DNA of 36,173 bases. It comes from an uncultured Ignavibacteria bacterium (GTDB lineage Bacteria; Bacteroidota; Ignavibacteria; Tepidaquicellales; Tepidaquicellaceae). The first letter of the stretch is position 1. Each line of letters begins with the position of its first letter. A model generated the notes under the pieces. The model made no database searches and was not told where the DNA came from. It saw only the letters and a list, made by a program, of their open reading frames with translations. Both the position numbers and the translations under genes were made by a program. Shown in pieces: positions 26,177-34,360 of the stretch. The DNA is taken from the NCBI GenBank assembly GCA_937924675.1, contig CALEVL010000144.1, positions 1 to 36,173 of the forward strand, given 5' to 3'.

Positions 26177-27067
26177 ATGGTATCAGTAGTCATACCGGCT
26201 TATAATGAAGGATCAGTTATCGCGGTAACAGTATTTGATGTTCAGCGCGTATTTGAAATGAACAATATGAAAGATGCTGAAATAATAGTTGTTGATGACG
26301 GCTCAACAGACAGTACAGCTGAAATGAGTATGAAGTCAGGAGCTGAAACTATTACTCATCCTCACAACATTGGCTACGGAAGATCTCTTAAGGACGGGAT
26401 CAGGGCGGCAAAAAACGATACAATTGTGATCACTGATGCCGATGGAACTTATCCGATTGAAATGATACCTGCACTGCTGAATGAATATGCTAAGGGATTT
26501 AATATGGTTGTTGGTGCAAGGCAGGGAGAAAATTATGATGAATCATTTAAGAAGAAATCACTTCGCCTGATTCTCAAAAAGCTTGTTGAGTTTACCGCAG
26601 GCAGAAAAATCCCGGATATAAATTCCGGACTTCGTGTGTTCTCAAAGAAAGAAATACTCCCTTACTTCTCAAAACTTTGTGATACGTTCAGCTTTACAAC
26701 ATCTCTCACACTTGCTTACATGATGAATGGAATGTTTGTGAAGTATGTGCCAATTGATTACATGAAAAGAGAAGGTCAGACTAAAGTCCGCCTTTTTAGA
26801 GATTCAATGAGGACCCTGCAATTCATTGTTGAAGCAATCATGTTTTACAACCCGATAAAGATCTTCATTGTCTTTTCAGCAATGCTTCTGCTCTTTGCCG
26901 GATTTAATTTTATTCTCTCCTTTGCATTTCAGAAGACGATTACTTTTTATCTCGGTTTAGGAAGCATTCTTCTTGCAGTCCTGATGTTTGGCATGGGACT
27001 TCTCTCGGTTCAGCTCAAACATATGCTGTTTCGTTCTGATGAGAATAACAAGAGTCATATAATTTAA
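26177..27067 (+). CDS. DPM1-like polyprenyl-phosphate glycosyltransferase (GT2)
   Basis: A 296-residue GT-A enzyme with MVSVVIPAYNEGSVI, the UDP-site IIVVDDGSTDSTAE (Asp40-Asp41), NIGYGRSLKDGIRAA and the metal-site TDADGTYP (87-92). Two C-terminal hydrophobic helices (about 229-250 and 258-285) anchor it. In the DPM-synthase family this layout usually makes a polyprenyl-phosphate monosaccharide. The immediately following gene encodes a GT-C membrane protein that could use such a donor in the periplasm. NINSGLRVFSKKE-type segments (DINSGLRVF) are shared with DPM1-type bacterial enzymes. Direct transfer to a lipid-linked glycan cannot be excluded. Confidence 0.9.
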   Translation: MVSVVIPAYNEGSVIAVTVFDVQRVFEMNNMKDAEIIVVDDGSTDSTAEMSMKSGAETITHPHNIGYGRSLKDGIRAAKNDTIVITDADGTYPIEMIPALLNEYAKGFNMVVGARQGENYDESFKKKSLRLILKKLVEFTAGRKIPDINSGLRVFSKKEILPYFSKLCDTFSFTTSLTLAYMMNGMFVKYVPIDYMKREGQTKVRLFRDSMRTLQFIVEAIMFYNPIKIFIVFSAMLLLFAGFNFILSFAFQKTITFYLGLGSILLAVLMFGMGLLSVQLKHMLFRSDENNKSHII

Positions 27068-27080
27068 ACGGACAGAATTA

Positions 27081-28658
27081 GTGCAATACAGGAATAGGTT
27101 TTTCTACAGTTGCCTGCTTGTGTCAGTGGTCTTCTTGATCACAAGATTGCCATATTATATTCATTACCCGGTATTCATTATCTCTAATGATACGGCTTCA
27201 TATATTGCGGCTGCACTTCAGATCCTTGAGAACAGCTGGCCAATGTTTGATATCAGAACTCCCGGCTATCCCTTCTTCATAGCTGCAATGCTGATGCTTT
27301 CGCATGATCTGATTTATTTGTCGCTGGCTCAAAGTATTGTAACTTATCTTTCTTCAATATTCTTTCTGTTTATTGCATACAGATATTATCCTAAACGGAT
27401 AATCTATTTTGCCATTGCAATTTGCGGATTCATCTCTTCGGTTTATTATATTGTTTTGGAGATGTCGATTTTGACCGAAGGAATATTTACAAGTACTTTG
27501 CTTATTGCCGGTGGAGTCTTGATATTGGCTGTGAAGTCTGAAAAGGTAATTCCGTGGGTCGTGTTTTCTATATTAGCTGCCATACTTATTTACATAAGGC
27601 CTGCCGGACTTTTCATTGTTGCCTTGGTTGTGCCGTTGGTAATATTCTTCATTGTAAATAAATATCCGTATAAGTTTTATGCTGGACTCATTGCTCCATT
27701 TTCCTTGATAATCGGAATGCTTTGTCTTTACAATTATCAGACGCTCGGCAAATTTACTATAACTCCCTTTGGTGAAGCAAATCTTGCCGGAGTAACAGTT
27801 CTTTTCATGGAACCGTCTGAATCTTATCCTGAATTTGTTAACATTGCCATACAAACTACTCTTGACTCCATACCGAGAAGTGAAAAGAATATTGTGAGAA
27901 AATCTTACAACCCCAAAAGGCTGTTTACTGCATTTATGGACAACTTCCACATGCAGATGCATTTGGTAAATAATATGAAAAAGTCTGATTCAACATTCAC
28001 TTACCTAAAGGCTCAACCTTTTTTGAGGCAAATTTCGATTGACGCAATCAGGAAACATCCGGATATCTATGCAAAATTCTTTCTTTGTAATTTCTATTAC
28101 TTCTTTACTAATATTGGCAGATCGGTTGAATACAGCAGCCAGCTTGAAAGAAAATATGAACAGGTTTACGTTGACAGCATCTATATTAAACCACTTAATA
28201 GCAGTAATTGGAATCAGATCTCTGACAATAAAGAAGTATTAGAGAAAGTAAAATTGCTATTCCTGCAAAAGATGAGTGATAAAGAATCACTTACTGGAAT
28301 CCGAACAGATTCAGAAGGTAACATAAATCTCGACGATACTTACCTGTTAAGATTGTATGACCTTTGGAACAGCTTGTATGAATTTCTTTTCAGAAATTTT
28401 CTTTGGTTAATCTCCTTTGGACTTATGCTTTATTACAGTATCATGATTCTCATACGGACCAGATTTACTGACAAAGACGCATTCATCGCATTAACATTTT
28501 GTCTGATATTCATCTTTAAAGCACTGCTTGTAAGTATTGTAGAATCTTCCCTTGAGCGGTACAGCTATACAGTAGAATTTGTTTTATACATGAGTCTTCC
28601 TTTTGTGTTAATATTATTTGCAAAGTTGAAAGAAATCAAAACCATTAAAAAAACATGA
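27081..28658 (+). CDS. GT-C (GT39-like) integral membrane glycosyltransferase
   Basis: A 525-residue polytopic protein. After the first helix comes a periplasmic loop with an Asp motif ISNDTASYIAAA (Asp37) and DIRTPGYPFF (57-66), the hallmark R-x-PGYP loop of PMT/ArnT-type GT-C enzymes. About eight to ten helices follow, with a large soluble loop around 240-430 that may bind acceptor. It would transfer a sugar from a polyprenyl-phosphate donor, likely supplied by the preceding DPM1-like enzyme. The start GTG lies 13 bases after that gene. The stop overlaps the next ATG as ATGA. The donor sugar and acceptor are unknown. Confidence 0.8.
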   Translation: MQYRNRFFYSCLLVSVVFLITRLPYYIHYPVFIISNDTASYIAAALQILENSWPMFDIRTPGYPFFIAAMLMLSHDLIYLSLAQSIVTYLSSIFFLFIAYRYYPKRIIYFAIAICGFISSVYYIVLEMSILTEGIFTSTLLIAGGVLILAVKSEKVIPWVVFSILAAILIYIRPAGLFIVALVVPLVIFFIVNKYPYKFYAGLIAPFSLIIGMLCLYNYQTLGKFTITPFGEANLAGVTVLFMEPSESYPEFVNIAIQTTLDSIPRSEKNIVRKSYNPKRLFTAFMDNFHMQMHLVNNMKKSDSTFTYLKAQPFLRQISIDAIRKHPDIYAKFFLCNFYYFFTNIGRSVEYSSQLERKYEQVYVDSIYIKPLNSSNWNQISDNKEVLEKVKLLFLQKMSDKESLTGIRTDSEGNINLDDTYLLRLYDLWNSLYEFLFRNFLWLISFGLMLYYSIMILIRTRFTDKDAFIALTFCLIFIFKALLVSIVESSLERYSYTVEFVLYMSLPFVLILFAKLKEIKTIKKT

Positions 28659-29866
28659 TACCATTTTCTCCGCCATTCATCGATGATGATGTAATAAAGG
28701 AAGTTCTTGATTCTCTTAACTCAGGGTGGATAACAACCGGACCAAAAGTAAAAGCTCTTGAACAGGAAGTTGCAAAGTTAACAGGAATAGAAAATGTGCT
28801 GTGTGTGAACTCTGCAACATCGGCTCTTATGTTAATGCTTCACTGGTATGGGGTTACAAAGGGCGATGAAGTAATCGTTCCTGCATATACATACTGCGCA
28901 ACCGCACTTGCCGTAATGCATGTTGGAGCAAAGCCGGTAATGGCTGATGTAGGTAAGGATTTCTGTATAGATACTGAGAAGCTGAAGCCTCTTATCAATG
29001 AAAGAACAAAAGCTATCATACCTGTTGACATTGCAGGATATCCTTGCGATTATGAAAGTATCAACAGGCTTGTAAATGAAAGGGATATCAAAAGCTTGTT
29101 CATTGCAAAAGGTGATGCGCAATTAAAACTCGGGAGAATTTTCATACTGTCAGATGCTGCGCATTCTATCGGTGCAATATATAAAGGCAAGCCTTCCGGT
29201 GCTCTATGTGATGCAACAGTGTTCTCATTTCATGCGGTTAAGAATGTAACAACTGCTGAAGGGGGTGCGATCTGTCTGAATCTGCCTGAACCATTCAAGA
29301 ATTCCGAATTATATAAAAGGCTCAGACTGCTTTCTCTGAACGGGCAGACAAAAGATGCATTTACAAAATCACAGGGTGGTAATTGGAAATACGATATTGT
29401 GTATCCCGGTTTCAAAATGAATCTTAGCGACATTTGCGCCGCAGTAGGTCTTGCGCAAATAAGAAAATATGAAATTGATCTTCTCGATAAGCGAAAGAGA
29501 GTCTTTCAAATGTATAATGAAGGATTCGCTGAATCAAGTTGGGTCGAACTGCCTCCTGAAAATTCTGAAGGGAGAGTGTCATCTTGTCATATATATCTCA
29601 TCAGGATCAAAGGAATTACAGAAGCTCAGAGAGACAGGATGATAGAGGTGATAAACGAACTTGGTGTTTCAGTTAATGTCCACTTTGTTCCAATGCCTAT
29701 GCTTTCTGTTTTCAAAGAAAGGGGATACGACATAAATGATTATCCCGTTAGCTATGACAACTATTCACGGGTAATTACGCTTCCGGTTTATCCTCAGCTT
29801 TCTGATGATGATATTGGCAAAATAATATACTCAGTCAAAGCAGCATACAGCAAAGTAGTCATCTGA
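28655..29866 (+). CDS. DegT/DnrJ/EryC1/StrS-family PLP aminotransferase (PglE-like role)
   Basis: A 403-residue sugar aminotransferase. It starts IPFSPPFIDDDVIKEVLDSL and has VNSATSALMLMLHW, VPAYTYCATALAVMHVGAKP, LSDAAHSIGA (Asp167) and the Schiff-base Lys196 in FSFHAVKNVTTAEGG. Compared with RffA (5544) it carries an insertion of about 18 residues (KSLFIAKGDAQLKLGRI) before the DAAHS motif, as in one DegT subfamily. Its position just ahead of a PglC-like transferase and a PglF-like dehydratase suggests amination of UDP-4-keto-6-deoxy-HexNAc to the UDP-4-amino-2,4,6-trideoxy sugar, as PglE does. That substrate is inferred from neighbours. ATG overlaps the preceding stop. Confidence 0.88.
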   Translation: MIPFSPPFIDDDVIKEVLDSLNSGWITTGPKVKALEQEVAKLTGIENVLCVNSATSALMLMLHWYGVTKGDEVIVPAYTYCATALAVMHVGAKPVMADVGKDFCIDTEKLKPLINERTKAIIPVDIAGYPCDYESINRLVNERDIKSLFIAKGDAQLKLGRIFILSDAAHSIGAIYKGKPSGALCDATVFSFHAVKNVTTAEGGAICLNLPEPFKNSELYKRLRLLSLNGQTKDAFTKSQGGNWKYDIVYPGFKMNLSDICAAVGLAQIRKYEIDLLDKRKRVFQMYNEGFAESSWVELPPENSEGRVSSCHIYLIRIKGITEAQRDRMIEVINELGVSVNVHFVPMPMLSVFKERGYDINDYPVSYDNYSRVITLPVYPQLSDDDIGKIIYSVKAAYSKVVI

Positions 29867-29869
29867 AAT

Positions 29870-30460
29870 TTGCTTAAGAGAAGTTTTGATATGATCTTAT
29901 CTCTGACAGGATTGATGATACTTTCCCCGGTTTTTGTTTTTATAATACTTGCGGTTAAATTCAGTTCAAAAGGTCCGGCATTTTACGAACAGAAACGAAT
30001 CGGTATTTCAGGGAGTGAATTCAGCTTGTATAAATTCAGGACAATGCAAGTGGATTCAGACAAGAAAGGACTTCTCACAGTCGGCGGTAGAGATCCCAGA
30101 ATAACAGGCATTGGGTATTATTTGAGAAAGTACAAGCTTGATGAGCTTCCGCAATTGTTCAATGTGTTCAAAGGAGACATGAGCTTCGTTGGTCCAAGGC
30201 CGGAAGTAAGAAAGTATGTTGAGCTTTACAGTGAAGAGCAAAAAAAAATTCTTTCAGTAAGGCCGGGAATAACAGACGTGGCATCGATAAAATACAGGAA
30301 TGAGAACGAGATTCTTGAAAAGCAGGAGGATCCGGAGAAATATTACATTGAATACATCATGCCGGATAAAATTGCTTTGAACCTAGAGTACATTTCTGAC
30401 AGATCATTCTTCAAAGACATTAATGTCATCTACAATACACTTTGTGCAATTGTCAAATGA
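29870..30460 (+). CDS. Initiating sugar-1-phosphate transferase (PglC-like polyprenyl-P phosphoglycosyltransferase)
   Basis: A 196-residue monotopic phosphoglycosyltransferase of the small PglC type. It has an N-terminal reentrant helix (about 8-30, with Pro20), GPAFYEQKRIG, YKFRTM, the catalytic Asp91-Glu92 pair in KLDELPQL, and GDMSFVGPRPE. It moves a sugar-1-phosphate from a UDP-sugar to undecaprenyl phosphate and so starts repeat synthesis at the inner membrane. The adjacent aminotransferase and dehydratase suggest a diamino-trideoxy hexose donor such as UDP-diNAcBac. TTG 29870 begins the conserved LKRSFDMILSLTG segment directly, three bases past the previous stop. A nine-A run lies at 30240-30248 in the coding sequence. 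It is followed by the longest gap in the operon. Confidence 0.92.
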   Translation: MLKRSFDMILSLTGLMILSPVFVFIILAVKFSSKGPAFYEQKRIGISGSEFSLYKFRTMQVDSDKKGLLTVGGRDPRITGIGYYLRKYKLDELPQLFNVFKGDMSFVGPRPEVRKYVELYSEEQKKILSVRPGITDVASIKYRNENEILEKQEDPEKYYIEYIMPDKIALNLEYISDRSFFKDINVIYNTLCAIVK

Positions 30461-30681
30461 TCATATATTAAGGAATTGTTGAAAATCCTAAAGAAGAATT
30501 GATATTCCTTCACTGTGAAATATCAAAATCTTTGTTGAATCAAACGCTTTGATTTCTTAATTTATAGCAATTCAAAAACCCTCGAACGGAAAGCTTACCC
30601 CAATAGAAGTTTTCCAAATATCAATGACCTGATGTCAATACGGTGTAGTGTGATGAAAGGGTATGAGGAACATCTAACTTA
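30461..30681 (+). promoter_or_regulatory. Longest intergenic region: possible internal promoter and dyad
   Basis: This 221-base AT-rich spacer holds no convincing ORF. An imperfect dyad lies at 30501-30524: GATAT and TTCAC pair with GTGAA and ATATC, with a TCC bulge and a very tight loop. An AAGGAAT (30470-30476) also pairs with ATTCCTT (30504-30510). Neither is followed by a T tract, so a terminator is not supported. TTGAAT at 30535 and TTTG at 30531, with TAATTT at 30558, only loosely resemble a sigma-70 or Bacteroidota promoter. An internal promoter for the dehydratase and outer-membrane genes is plausible but unproven. Confidence 0.3.
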
Positions 30682-32598
30682 ATGCTTGAAAATTTTCTAA
30701 ATAAGGGAATCTTAAAGCTAAGAAACAGGCATCTGCTTGTTCTTGACTTATTATTCCTGCTAATAAGTCCGTTCCTTGCTTTGACTTTGAGACTTGATGT
30801 CAAAGTTGACCTGGATACTTACATTACAGGTCTTGCATACTGTACTATTATCTTTTTGGCTATTGACATGCTTGTTTTTTTGCGTCTTGGTCTTTACAAG
30901 AGATATTGGCACAGTGCAAGCGTTGATGAACTCGCCAAGCTTATCTACATTATCTTCTGGGCTGTACTTATACATTCCGTTTTTTTCATTTTTCTCTATA
31001 ATCTAGAAATCCTGAACTTTGAGACTCTCCCTCTCTCATTGCCTTTGCTCGATGGGATTTTCATATTCTTTTTTGTAAGCGGGACAAGATTCAGCATTCG
31101 ACTGATAGAGAGATTAAATGAAAAGAGAAAAATGTCATTTCATGGTGAGAGAGTTCTCGTTGCCGGATCCGGAAAATCAGGAATCTCTATAGTTCAGGAA
31201 ATGCAGAGAAACCCGCAACTTGGCATGGTACCTGTTGCATTTATCGATGATGACGTTGAGAAAAGAGGTCTGAAGATAAGAGGGATTCCGGTTATGGGTA
31301 CAAGGCACAGCATTCCGGAAGCAATTTCCAGATTGAACATTACTAAAGTGATAATTGCAATGCCGACTGCACCGGGATCGGAAATTCGTGACATAGTTTC
31401 TATCTGCCGTAAATGCGGAGTACAGACAAGAACTATTCCGGGCATTTATGAAATACTCGATGAAAGAGTAAGGATAGACAGCATCAGGGAAGTTCAGATA
31501 GAAGACCTTTTGAGGCGTGAACCTGTGCAGACTGATATCAAGCGTGTTGAAGATTTTCTTAAGGGCAAGAAAGTACTCGTTACAGGTGCAGGGGGCTCTA
31601 TAGGAAGCGAGCTTTGTCGTCAGATAATCAAGTGCAGCCCTTCCGAGTTAACATTACTGGGCCAGGGAGAAAACTCTATATTTGATATTCAGCGGGAAAT
31701 CCTGAAAAGAATATCATTGCTAAATGGCAAGTTTGGCGGAACTAATGTCAATATTGCAGTTGCGAATGTAAGATCATTCAACCGGGTTGACAATGTTCTT
31801 GGTGAGATTCAGCCGGATGTGATTTTCCATGCTGCTGCTCATAAACATGTTCCCCTAATGGAGTCAAACTCCTGCGAAGCAATCAGCAACAATGTGAAGG
31901 GAACACAGAACCTTATTGACCTTTCGCTTAAGCACAATGTCGAGCATTTCGTATTTATTTCTACAGATAAAGCAGTCAATCCGTCAAGTATCATGGGTGC
32001 TAGCAAGAGAGTGGCCGAGATGATAGTGCTGAAAGCTGCAAGGGAATATGGAAAGAATTATTCGGCGGTTAGATTTGGAAATGTGCTTGGAAGCAGGGGA
32101 AGTGTAGTCCTGACTTTTAAAAAGCAGATCACCGAGGGCGGACCCATAACTATAACTCATCCGGATATTCAAAGATACTTCATGACAATTCCTGAAGCCG
32201 TGCAATTGGTTTTGCAGGCATCCGTAATTGGAGGTGGTGGAGAGATTTTTGTTCTGGATATGGGAAAGCCGATAAAGATCCTTGATTTGGCAAAAGATAT
32301 AATAAGGCTCTCTGGGTATGAAGTAGAGAAAGATATAAAGATTGTTCTTACCGGACTCAGGCCTGGGGAAAAACTTTTTGAAGAGCTCTTCATTCCGGGC
32401 GAAATATATGAGAAGACAATTCATGAGAAGATTCTAATTGCTGCCAATGCAAGTCACTTTATCCCTGACGGATTCGAAGAGAATCTTGAAGTACTGCTCG
32501 AGAAGAGGCATGAGAATGATCGTGATACAATTGTTGGCTTGCTTAAGAGGCTTGTTCCTGAATATACCGGCGAAGAACAAGTAGCTCAGGTTTCTTAG
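30682..32598 (+). CDS. UDP-GlcNAc 4,6-dehydratase-like membrane protein (PglF/WbpM/CapD family)
   Basis: A 638-residue protein with four N-terminal membrane helices (about 17-38, 50-70, 85-106, 119-135), a first nucleotide-binding domain (VLVAGSGKSG, 158-167) and an SDR catalytic domain with TGAGGSIG (301-308). The active site reads STDK (Thr428, Asp429, Lys430) and Met438-x3-Lys442 in SSIMGASKR, the SMK variant known from WbpM/PglF in place of the usual Tyr. The reaction converts UDP-GlcNAc to UDP-2-acetamido-2,6-dideoxy-4-hexulose, the substrate for the aminotransferase at 28655. Length and order match full-size family members. It follows the 221-base gap, so it may have its own transcript. 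Confidence 0.93.
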   Translation: MLENFLNKGILKLRNRHLLVLDLLFLLISPFLALTLRLDVKVDLDTYITGLAYCTIIFLAIDMLVFLRLGLYKRYWHSASVDELAKLIYIIFWAVLIHSVFFIFLYNLEILNFETLPLSLPLLDGIFIFFFVSGTRFSIRLIERLNEKRKMSFHGERVLVAGSGKSGISIVQEMQRNPQLGMVPVAFIDDDVEKRGLKIRGIPVMGTRHSIPEAISRLNITKVIIAMPTAPGSEIRDIVSICRKCGVQTRTIPGIYEILDERVRIDSIREVQIEDLLRREPVQTDIKRVEDFLKGKKVLVTGAGGSIGSELCRQIIKCSPSELTLLGQGENSIFDIQREILKRISLLNGKFGGTNVNIAVANVRSFNRVDNVLGEIQPDVIFHAAAHKHVPLMESNSCEAISNNVKGTQNLIDLSLKHNVEHFVFISTDKAVNPSSIMGASKRVAEMIVLKAAREYGKNYSAVRFGNVLGSRGSVVLTFKKQITEGGPITITHPDIQRYFMTIPEAVQLVLQASVIGGGGEIFVLDMGKPIKILDLAKDIIRLSGYEVEKDIKIVLTGLRPGEKLFEELFIPGEIYEKTIHEKILIAANASHFIPDGFEENLEVLLEKRHENDRDTIVGLLKRLVPEYTGEEQVAQVS

Positions 32599-32643
32599 AT
32601 CCACACACTACAAAAATTTTCACTCCTATAATCAAAACCTTTG

Positions 32644-34320
32644 ATGAAAGTCAGATACTTTCTTGTTTTAGTTTTGCTCTTTGTTACGATGAAAGCAAAT
32701 TCTCAGGTTGAACTAGTTCCTGTTGAGAGTTCAGTGTATAATTTTTTCTCAAGGATGAAAAACCTTGAAGTACTTCCTGATTATAATCCGGGCATAATTC
32801 CAATCTCACGTGAAACTGCCGCCGGATTCCTGAAGATTATTGAAAGTAACTCAAGAAAACTCTCTTCCGTTGACAAGAAACTTCTTTCAGATTTTCTTGT
32901 GGAGTTTTCTTATGACATTTCCGGAAATCTTGACAAGCGTGCTTCGCTTTTCAAAACCACGAAGCATATTTTCTCTGATGATAAACAAAAGGATCTGTAT
33001 GGCTTTGCAGATTCGAATGCGACCCTCTTCTTTGACGGGCTCGGAAGTTTTTCTCAAAGAGAATCAAGAGGGGATTCGATCGGAAGGCATTCAATTTCAT
33101 TAGGCGAACTTGGATTCAGAGTAAGAGGTACTTTGTACAACAGCGTTGGTTATTACCTCAGAGCTTCTAACGGTCAAAAACTCTCAGGAGATTCGGGAGA
33201 TGTTACCTTTGCAAGAAACACTGATCCGAAATTATTTGCTCAGTACAAGTTTCAATATGAACAGAATAACTTTGACACATTTGACGGCTATCTAAGATTC
33301 AGAACTCAGGGCAACTGGCTTTCACTTATGGCAGGAAGAAATCCCGTTTATATGGGATTCGGATTCACTGACCGGTTATTCCTTTCAAATAATACTGCGG
33401 CGTTTGATTATCTGAGGCTCGATCTTGCTTACAAGGCAGTTGCATATACATTCATATATGGAAGTCTTCGAGGGGATTCGCTCGGCAGAGAAATAGATGC
33501 GAAGAATATTGCAACTCACCGACTCGATGTTATGTTTTCAAATTCTTTCAGGATGGGATTCTTTGAGAGCGTGATATCTGCAAATACCCCGTTCAGTTTT
33601 ACTTTCCTTAATCCCATAAGCTTTCTTACCTCTGCTGAACTTAACAAATCATCTCAGGCAGGTGCAAACAATGATAATAATTCCATCATGGGATTTGATA
33701 TGCTGGTCAATCCGGTAAAGTCCCTGGCATTTCAGGGTTCGCTTCTAATAGATGATCTTGATTTCAGCACATTGTTTGAGGACAATGCAAGCATTACAAA
33801 TAAATTTGCATGGCAATTGGGAGCAGTCTGGGACAATGCGTTTACTCTTCCAAATCTCAGATTCACAACTGAATACACCAAGCTCGATCCGTTCGTGTAT
33901 TCACATGTTTCCAATGAAACGGAATATACTCACTGGGATCTCCCTCTCGGACATCATCTTCAGCCGAACTCAGATGAAATAGCGTTCGGTTTGGAATATG
34001 ACATCACAAACAGGATAAATCTCAGTCTCTTATATCAGCATCAAAGATCTGCAAACGGAATCGTAACTGATTCACTCGGCAGGGTCATCGTAAATTACGG
34101 AGGTGATATTAACAATGCTTCCGGCTATTCGAAATCAGATCCTGAATTTCTGAAGGGCAACAGAATTGACAGAGATATTGTCACAGCCAATTTCTCATGG
34201 CAATTCCTGAGGCAATTCTATATTGACATTTATTATGTTCACAGGATCATCAACAATATTTACCAGAACAAGAAGTTCAATGATGATTACGGCTTCCTGA
34301 CTTTGAGTATTGACTATTGA
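32644..34320 (+). CDS. Capsule assembly Wzi-family outer-membrane protein
   Basis: A 558-residue secreted protein with a signal peptide (MKVRYFLVLVLLFVTMKANSQ). The N-terminal helical segment VPVESSVYNFFSRMKNLEVL with IIPISRETAAGFL is typical of the Wzi-like family of the FCB group. A long beta-barrel follows, with alternating aromatic strands (for example GELGFRVRGTLYNSVGYYLR-like spacing) and a terminal LTLSIDY. Wzi binds and retains capsular polysaccharide at the cell surface. This suggests the product is a capsule or surface-bound EPS. I use ATG 32644; a TTG directly before it (32641) is possible. A TATAAT at 32627 lacks a matching -35. Confidence 0.85.
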   Translation: MKVRYFLVLVLLFVTMKANSQVELVPVESSVYNFFSRMKNLEVLPDYNPGIIPISRETAAGFLKIIESNSRKLSSVDKKLLSDFLVEFSYDISGNLDKRASLFKTTKHIFSDDKQKDLYGFADSNATLFFDGLGSFSQRESRGDSIGRHSISLGELGFRVRGTLYNSVGYYLRASNGQKLSGDSGDVTFARNTDPKLFAQYKFQYEQNNFDTFDGYLRFRTQGNWLSLMAGRNPVYMGFGFTDRLFLSNNTAAFDYLRLDLAYKAVAYTFIYGSLRGDSLGREIDAKNIATHRLDVMFSNSFRMGFFESVISANTPFSFTFLNPISFLTSAELNKSSQAGANNDNNSIMGFDMLVNPVKSLAFQGSLLIDDLDFSTLFEDNASITNKFAWQLGAVWDNAFTLPNLRFTTEYTKLDPFVYSHVSNETEYTHWDLPLGHHLQPNSDEIAFGLEYDITNRINLSLLYQHQRSANGIVTDSLGRVIVNYGGDINNASGYSKSDPEFLKGNRIDRDIVTANFSWQFLRQFYIDIYYVHRIINNIYQNKKFNDDYGFLTLSIDY

Positions 34321-34360
34321 TCACAAATGAAATAATTCAAAAACATTCTACAGAGAATAA

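Noticed and set aside
30083..30090. GGCGGTAG, the core of the ops/JUMPstart element
   Set aside because: It lies inside the initiating transferase gene, encoding the conserved VGGRDPRI stretch, not in a leader, and the rest of the element is absent.
31984..32424. Long minus-strand open frame (146 codons) opposite the dehydratase
   Set aside because: It lies fully under a well-supported SDR domain and its translation shows no domain or plausible composition. Other minus-strand frames, such as 16269-16661 and 27573-27962, were rejected for the same reason.
32627..32632. Perfect TATAAT before the Wzi-like gene
   Set aside because: No -35-like sequence lies 16 to 18 bases upstream, and a start here would leave almost no leader; AT-rich chance match.
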